A DNA stretch of 64,000 nucleotides from Buxus sempervirens (Eukaryota > Streptophyta > Magnoliopsida > Buxales > Buxaceae). The notes under the pieces are model-generated. The model was not told the DNA's origin and did not search any database. It worked only from the letters and a program-made list of their open reading frames with translations. The DNA lies in contig OX387184.1 of NCBI GenBank assembly GCA_947561395.2, positions 36,136,766-36,200,765 of the forward strand. Direction: 5' to 3'. How positions within the stretch are numbered: position 1 is the first letter of the stretch; every line of letters begins with the position of its first letter. Both the position numbers and the translations under genes were made by a program. This document shows positions 57,790 to 64,000 of the stretch, in pieces.

Positions 57790-58425
57790 GTTGCCTTAAC
57801 CAACATCTGACTCATTCGTCGGCGGCCTTGGCGATACAAAGATTCTGCTAGTAGTACCTGGACGTTCCGCAGCCAATATCCGATTCAACCATCGGCGGCT
57901 TTGGTGTCGCTATCTGGGGTAGGCTATGCCAAGATGCTCATCCACCAATACCCGACTCATCCGTCGGTGGTTTCAATGCCCAAAGATTTCAGCTAGTAGT
58001 ACCCGAACGTTGCTCAGCCAATATCCGATTCAACCATCGGAGGCTTTGGTGTCGCTATCTAGGGTAGGCTATGCCAGGATGCTCCTCCACCAATATCTGA
58101 CTCATCCGTTGGTGGTTTCGGTGCCCTAGGATTTCGGCTAGTAGTATTCGGACGTTCCGCAGCCAATATCCGATTCATCCACCGGTGGCTTTGGTGTCGC
58201 TATCTGGGGTAGGCTATGCCAGGACGCTCCTCCACCAATATCCGACTCATCCGTTAGTGGTTTCGGTGCCCTAAGATTTCGGCTAGTAGTACCTAGATGT
58301 TCCTCAACCAATATCCGATTCATCCATCAGTGGCTTTGGTGTCGCTATCTGGGGTAGGCTATGCCAGTACGCTCCTCCACCAATATCTGACTCATCCGTC
58401 GGTGGTTTCGGTGCCCTAAGGGTTG
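57790..58425. repeat. 145-bp tandem array in the E leader
   Basis: CCAATATCCGATTCA recurs at 57873, 58018, 58163 and 58308, exactly 145 bases apart. Each unit also holds CTCCACCAATATCYGACTCA, so it is built from two related halves. About 4.4 copies are present. Confidence 0.93.
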
Positions 58426-58429
58426 GACC

Positions 58430-59080
58430 GAATGATCTTGCCAAAAGATACAAACGGGTGCGATCTTAGCTCAAAGTGTTGGGTGTTCTTAGGTTTGGAA
58501 ACCTTGCCGGGTTTTTACGATCTCAACGAGAGAGAAGCAATCAAAGGAGTTGGGTGGTTGCAGCGACCAGGAATATTGCAATTAATGAAAAGAGATTGTT
58601 TGTTGGAGACCGAGTTGCCCTATTCAGGGAAATTAATTCTTTTTATTTCAGATTCTTGTCTTGTTAAGTTCAAAAAACATATCATAATGAAAGAACATTC
58701 ACGCTTAATCAAAAAGAGGCATCATGGCACATAGTACATCATCATGCTTATCAAGTACAACAAAGCCAAAGTCTAGCTGGGTTGGTAATCATCATAGTGG
58801 GAGGATACGTCTTGCCTCCTCAAGGCACGCAAAAGCTAGTTCCCAGACGTTGGTCCTCCTCTGCGCGCTTGCGCACTAATTCCATTTCATGCTGCAAGGC
58901 CATATTGGCCTACCTACTCTCCCGTTCCGAATCCACATAAGCTGAATGGATATAGGAGTGTGTCTCCTGCAGTTCGGCCACCCTATCCCTGTATGTGTCA
59001 GGGGGCGGAACTGGGATGTCACTCGAAGTGACGGGTTGAAGAGGTGGGGGGCCGTCATGGCCGAATTCCCGAGCTATCCA
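58430..59080. other. Spacer between the 145-bp array and the DUF7745-like frame
   Basis: No credible gene. The minus strand from 59080 downward continues a little beyond the stop of the neighbouring frame; a Glu/Met-rich piece around 58900 may be a remnant of its C-terminus. Confidence 0.4.
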
Positions 59081-60748
59081 CTATTCATAATCACGAAAGT
59101 GGGGTATGGTGAAAATGTCCTCCTGGTGCATGTGCACCATCTTCCATTCTATTAGCAGCAGCTTCCTCAGATCCTTGGTGAGTGGGCCAATCAAATTGCT
59201 CGCATTGTCCTTGATCGGGATTCCCTGCGGCTTCCCAAACTGTCTCAAAACCCGAATCAGATAGTATGGCACAGCATGGGTAAGGCCCATTAGGGCGAGG
59301 AACTCTCTGCTCTCGAAAGCCAGGATGGGGGTGTAGGTGAACTTGAATGTACCCCACCATCTAATATCTGTTTCTCCATTCAAATGGAGAAAGTGGTCTA
59401 GCCAAGCCTCACGGGTGGGTACGTCTGGACGGATCTCTCTTCGGGCCATCCATGTGATATTGTCGCGGACTAGCTCGTAATGTGCACTAATGGGTTCTGC
59501 AACCATCAGGTGGTCTTGCAGCCAAATGTGGAGGAGGGGAGCACACCTTTGAAACCTCTGAGTTCCATTTTTGGACAAGCTGAGGGAATGAGACAATTGA
59601 GCTAGGATCAGTGGCATGATTTGGTACCCTGCCCAGAGTTGATCCACAATTTCCGTGAGGACTAAATTAATGGTGTCTCCCCCAGTCGAAAAGACAATTT
59701 GCAAAAGAACCATAAGGGTGAAGGTGTCGGACCAAACACAGGGTCTTTCTTGCTTTTTGCTTCTTATCTTTTCAGCGAGGAATGTTTTGGAGACCCTTGT
59801 GAATGATTTGTCACCTCCTAAAGTCTGGAATTCTCCCTTTGAGAGACCAAAGAAAGCGCAAGCTTCATTCTTGTTGCTTTCTTTGAGACTTGGCCGGGCG
59901 GGTTCTCCAAGGTCGCTAAATCGGAGGAATAGGTCAAATTTCTCAATTGTGGGAGTCAACTTATTGATCCCAAATCGAAACACTGACAACTGGGGATCCC
60001 AAAAAAGCAAAGCTGCTTGGATCATATCCCAGTTGATTGGCACATTTTACAAGGACAGAATTTGCCCCATATGGTATTGTGGCTCCCACTTAATCTGATC
60101 CACAATTTCTATGAGGACCAAATTAATGGTGTCTCCCCCAGTCGAAAAGACAATTTGCAAAAGAACCATAAGGGTGAAGGTGTCGGACCAAACACAGGGT
60201 CTTTCTTGCTTTTTGCTTCTTATCTTTTCAGCGAGGAATGTTTTGGAGACCCTCGTGAATGATTTGTCACCTCCTAAAGTTTGGAATTCTCCCTTTGAGA
60301 GACCAAAGAAAGCGCAAGCTTCATTCTTGTTGCTTTCTTTGAGACTTGGCCGGGCGGGTTCTCCAAGGTCGCTAAACCGGAGGAATAGGTCAAATTCCTC
60401 AATTGTGGGAGTCAACTCATTGATCCCGAATCGAAACACTGACAACTGGGGATCCCAGAAAAGCAAAGCTGCTTGGATCATATCCCAGTTGATTGGCACA
60501 TTTTACAAGGACAAAATTTGCCCCATATGGTATTGTGGCTCCCACTTAATCTGCTCATCCTCTTGGAGTTGTCTTGTCCAAGAGCAGATCCAGGGGGTGT
60601 CCCAGGCGCGCTTCTCTATCCTAGGGAAACGAGTTTTCTCAGATGGGGATGAAGATGCCATGCCAACTATCCGACCGAAATTCCAAATCAATCCAGGTTT
60701 CCACATCAGACTCTTAATCAGTTCTAAAACATGCATAATTTCAAGCAA
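59081..60748 (-). pseudogene. DUF7745-like additional reading frame of element E, partly duplicated
   Basis: Two overlapping copies of the same N-terminal part are present. The downstream copy (60043 to 59081) is open for 320 residues: NWDMIQAALLFWDPQLSVFR, the ELTPTIEEFDLFLRF-like motif, IVFSTGGDTINLVL, HIWLQDHL and a C-terminal REFLALMGL. This matches the plant DUF7745 family, common in retrotransposons, function unknown. A second copy of the first 150 residues lies at 60499-60047, preceded by a segment starting MASSSPSEKTRFPRIEKRAW near 60663 that would be the true N-terminus, with one TAA between them. The frame is in the sense of E and upstream of gag, so it is an additional reading frame of Tat type. 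The assignment rests on motif memory. Confidence 0.7.
59641..60552. repeat. Tandem duplication of 456 bp
   Basis: 59641-60096 and 60097-60552 match base for base except for scattered substitutions. Each unit starts GATCCACAATTTC.. and ends CTCCCACTTAATCTG. The duplication splits the DUF7745-like frame. Confidence 0.93.
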
Positions 60749-60799
60749 AAGGATGAACCATTACCAACTTTCACCAATTTCCACAGAATAAAGCAAAAA

Positions 60800-62108
60800 C
60801 TAAAATAATGCGGAATTCAAATTCAGGCACACATGGTGTGTGGTCCTAGGGGTTGGCACCAATTGAGGCGCGACTCCTAGACATACTTGTGTAAGGAAGC
60901 ACATCTAAATCATGATCAGTCTTTTGGTGTCGGACCACAGCGAAACTTACAACTTGCCAGCGAGGGCGAAATGTACATGATATTTACAAAAGTTGCAAAG
61001 AATTCATCTTTAGGGCTATCGGGAGCCCAAAAGAAGGGTACAAATTGCTTTCAAGGCGGGTAGGCTAAAAATTCCTAGATCTAGGGTTTAGTGCCCCTGT
61101 TCTGATCTGGCATACTTTCATTTGTTTATTTAATTTTGCCGGCCCTCGTCTGCTCTAAAAAGACCAATCTGACCTTAGAGTGCTCCTAGCGGACTTTAAT
61201 GAGTCAAGGCCCACAGCTTACAGGACTCAATGCATGGATCTGGGGTAGATCCCCTAATCAAAGTTAGGTTAGCTTCCTAAAATAGGGCTAAGGTAGCATG
61301 GAATCTAGGGTTCACCCAATTTGATGCAAAAGGCGGGGGTTGCTGCCCCTAATGGACTCTTGGGTTTTAGATTGGTTTTACTCCTCTTGTTTTCATCATT
61401 CACATCATATCACAATCACAAAACGTGGTTTGTTCAGAAGCATTAGGTGGAGAAGGATACCCAGCCCGAGACATATGCCTACAAGGGTCTGGACCGGTAC
61501 TAGATCCTCGCGTACCACGGCAAGAAACTTGTGGCGCTAAGAACTCCAGAAAACTTGGGAGATGGGTTTACCCTGCTTTCCCCGGCAAGCCACGGAAGCG
61601 TAGGGCTAATACCATCCCAAAAGTCAATTCATAGGAATCAGAAGGGTGGCTGCTAGAGAGGTCTAAGTCTTGGTAAAGAAGAGCAATATCCGTTGAACCA
61701 ATCATTCTGGTCGGATCATTCACGTAGGCTCCCTCGTGTGTGTCACCCCACGCAGTTTATCATGAAACTGGAAAAGAAATCCATCCATGGTGTGGTGGTG
61801 TGCCCATGTGTGCAGTTGGGCTAAGTGTGGTGTCTAACCGGGTGAGTTTTGTTTGGATTTTGTTAATAAAAGAATTTTTACCGTATCATATAGTAAGGTG
61901 CAGAATTGGCACGCAATACGAGGTTCCGGGAGAGTCCCCAGGTAATTGGAGGGGTCACAATGGTCCCGCTTAAAATCCAATTGCCTTAGGCAATTATCTC
62001 GTCCGTTTGACAGGACTCCCCGGAAGATGTATTTGCGCGTATTCTACTCTTTACTAAACAAGATAGTAAGAACCCTAAAACCAACTAATCCCCTTTATGT
62101 TTGACTCA
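60800..62108 (-). other. 5' leader of element E
   Basis: Untranslated region between the primer site and the DUF7745-like frame. From 61085 to 62050 it is collinear with 15566-16551 of C1. It contains no frame shared by both copies. Confidence 0.75.
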
Positions 62109-62114
62109 TTCTAA

Positions 62115-62151
62115 CTAGAGATTCTGGGTTCGATCCCCAGTGGAGTCGTCA
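62115..62151 (-). other. Primer binding site of element E, extended tRNA-Arg match
   Basis: On the minus strand the site begins TGACGACTCCACTGGGGATC and continues complementary to the T-arm and variable region of a tRNA. Read on the plus strand it resembles the 3' half of a plant tRNA-Arg: TCTGGGTTCGATCCCCAG is a T stem-loop, followed by TGGAGTCG and TCA in place of CCA. The LTR begins five bases further on. Tat/Ogre elements are known to use tRNA-Arg. Confidence 0.8.
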
Positions 62152-62156
62152 GGCTG

Positions 62157-62809
62157 TGTGCGCGTCTTAAAAATGCCGCACCGCGGGGCGTAGGTAACTT
62201 GTGTGCCTCCGGATGGGTGAAACAGGAAGTTTGGAGTCGTCATTGCCTGATGGGGTGCAGGCAGACACCTAAGTGCATAAGTTTGTCTAATAGGCTAGTC
62301 TGTGGCTTGAGATTCTAAGTAGGGTCTCGGTTGCGGTCCGAGGAAGTCCGTGGACACCTAGGTCCACCCCGTCGGATGACGGGTCCCGTAGGTTTCCTGG
62401 TTTGAGTCAACTCGGTTTTCACTCACCCAATTCCTAATCCAACATGCACAGTTTGGTTAAGTCTGGCGGGACCACATGAGTGGTGTGGGTTCCTTTAATT
62501 GATTTTATCTTTGCTTAATTAAATGATCTGGGTCTGATTGGGTGGGCCCCGTTGGAAGGCCCATGGATTTCCTTGGTGGGCTTGCTTAAGCCCACATGTC
62601 CCTTGGTGGGCCTCAGTCTAGCCTAAGAGGCCCTTTTTGGGCTTTGGTTAAATGAATTGATTTTATTTAATGTTTAAGTTTGGAGATTAAGTGATTTTCA
62701 TGCAAAGCGGGCCTGGATTGGTTTGCGGGCCTCTGGGTGGGCCCCACGAAGGTTGCCAAGTGATTTAAGTTATCTTTGATTAATTCTCCAATTTGGGCTA
62801 GACATTGGG
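62157..62809 (-). repeat. 5' LTR of element E, interrupted
   Basis: It begins TGTGCGCGTC on the plus strand and contains TGATGGGGTGCAGGCAGACACC. It is cut at 62809 by another family B LTR. Its remaining part lies right of the window. Confidence 0.8.
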
Positions 62810-64000
62810 TGTGCGCGTGTGAAAACGACACGCGGCGGGGTGCACGTGAGAGTGCGTGCCTCCGGATGGGTAAAAAGGTAATTTGGAGTAGCCACTGCCT
62901 GATGGGGTGCAGGCAGACACTTGGGTGCCTATGTTTGTCTATTAAGGCTTGGTCTGCGGCTAGAGATTCTAAGTACGCTCTCGGTTGCGGTCTGGGGAAG
63001 TCCGTAGACACCCTAGTCCACCCCATCGGTTGACGGGTCCCATGGTTTCCTTGGTTTTGAGTCAACTTTGGTTTCTCATTCACCCGATTCCTAAATCAGC
63101 ATGCACATTTTGGTTAAGTCTGGTAGGACCGTCAAAGTGGTTTAGGTCCCTTTACTTGATTTTATCTTCTTTAGTTAAAGTGATTTGGGTTTGGTGGGGT
63201 GGGCCCTATTGAAAGGCCCACGGACTCCTTGATGAGCTTGGTTAAACCCACATGCCCCCTGTTGGGCCTTAGTTTAGCCTGAGAGGTCCTTTGGGCTTTG
63301 GTTCAATAAATTGATTTTATTTGAATTTTAAGTTGGGAATTAATTGATTTTCATGCAATTTGTGCCAAAATAGGGCTAAACCCTATTTTCCTTAATTTGT
63401 GCCAAAATGGGCTAGGCCTTGGGCTTGGGCCCCTTATCCTAGGGAAATAGGGTTTTGACCCTCTTCTTGCTTGGTGAGTGGGCTTGGTGGGCCCGATAGG
63501 CCTGCCCGTGGTCTCGGCCAAACCAATCCTAACTTTAATCCAGCATGTTTCAAAATTGGGCTTTGGTGGGCCTCAATGGGTTTAGCCCACTTGATTGATT
63601 GATTTGCTTGTTTAAAACAAAGTGACTTGGTCGGGCTTGGTGGGCCCCATTGGAAGGCCCACTAGAAATCAAATTGAATCGGGTCGGTCCATGGTCCATC
63701 TTGGGTTTCCAGTCGACTTGGGAACCCTTCTAGTTCAGCTGGTTTGATCAAACAAGGCACAAAAAGTGCACACTGTCACACAATATGGAAACCATCATTT
63801 TAACAGTGTAGCCGACCTTCGTTGTCGGCTACAAACAAAGCCACTTGTATCCAACCATGATGGTCGGATACAAAGAAGACCATGTTGATCCGACCTGAGT
63901 TGTCGGATCAACTAAACAGATGGTCTTTTCGGATTTTGCCACTGGGCTTGGGTTTCTAGGTCTTCTAGGATGTTCTAGCCTTTTTGTGGGCCCACAGTGG
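62810..64000 (-). mobile_element. Family B LTR nested in the E 5' LTR, continues past the window
   Basis: TGTGCGCGTGTG restarts at 62810, followed by a second full set of LTR landmarks (TGATGGGGTGCAGGCAGAC, GGAAGTCCGTAGACACC). TTGGG (62805-62809) is the likely left target duplication. Palindromes of CCGAC...GTCGG type lie at 63807-63833, 63847-63875 and 63885-63911. Whether it is solo cannot be seen. Confidence 0.82.

Larger units (their letters stand above)
34717..62809 (-). mobile_element. Element E: outermost family B Tat/Ogre-like retrotransposon
   Basis: On the minus strand the order is 5' LTR (from 62809), tRNA-Arg-type primer site, leader, DUF7745-like frame, repeat arrays, gag, protease with G-patch region, RT, RNase H, a second archaeal-type RNase H, integrase, a 2-kb 3' region, polypurine tract, and 3' LTR part (34717-35834). 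Dual RNase H, extra reading frames and tandem repeats in untranslated parts are known traits of the Tat lineage. Four later insertions split it. The 5' LTR is cut at 62810 by another LTR, and the 3' LTR at 34716 by C1, so both outer ends lie outside this window. Confidence 0.88.

Noticed and set aside
58423-58734. Plus-strand frame of 103 residues after the 145-bp array
   Set aside because: No recognisable domain, on the strand opposite to the element, and partly overlapping the repeat edge.
62101-62160. Possible tRNA-Arg gene
   Set aside because: Only the 3' half resembles a tRNA. No D-arm or anticodon arm precedes it, and its position next to an LTR end explains it as a primer binding site.

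Overview
The window is plant nuclear DNA from a heterochromatin-like, retrotransposon-filled region; I see no host gene outside mobile elements. The evidence is several Ty3/gypsy lineages restricted to or typical of angiosperms: Athila with its tRNA-Asp-type primer site, a Tekay/Del chromovirus with its tRNA-Met-type primer site, and two Tat/Ogre-like families with dual RNase H, additional reading frames and a tRNA-Arg-type primer site. A eudicot is likely but I cannot name a species. I use working names: family A (LTR begins TGTAGACACC, ends TCTCACA), family B (begins TGTAAGCACC, ends GCGCACA), family D (begins TGTAAAACCC, ends GGCGTTACA; the Tekay LTR and relatives).

The layout is one nest. 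The outermost element, E (family B, minus strand), has its primer site and the start of its 5' LTR at 62115-62809, its coding regions at 37952-60748, and the right part of its 3' LTR at 34717-35834. A second family B element, C1 (minus), sits inside that 3' LTR: its 5' LTR spans 16552-34716 and its leader 15566-16551. An Athila element (9921-15565, minus) sits in the C1 leader. A family A element (1-9920, plus) sits in the Athila integrase. A solo family B LTR (5907-9026) sits in the family A LTR. The far ends of E, C1, Athila and A therefore lie to the left of the window.

Side branches: the C1 LTR carries a complete Tekay element (18544-29875, duplication ATACT), itself split by a solo family A LTR (24409-26197), and a solo family D LTR (30225-33823). 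The E coding region is split by two solo D LTRs (39469-42442 and 45010-51276, the latter holding a solo B LTR at 46173-49138) and by a solo B LTR in gag (53158-55253). Another family B LTR begins at 62810. Most junctions have visible 5-bp target duplications.

Genes worth reading: a six-exon plant-mobile-domain gene lies antisense in the 3' region of the family A element, and a DUF7745-like additional reading frame lies upstream of gag in E, partly duplicated in tandem. All coding regions are decayed. Many premature stops look like CAG to TAG or CGA to TGA changes, as expected from deamination of methylated cytosine. The LTRs and leaders hold several tandem arrays and palindrome modules that differ between copies of the same family.
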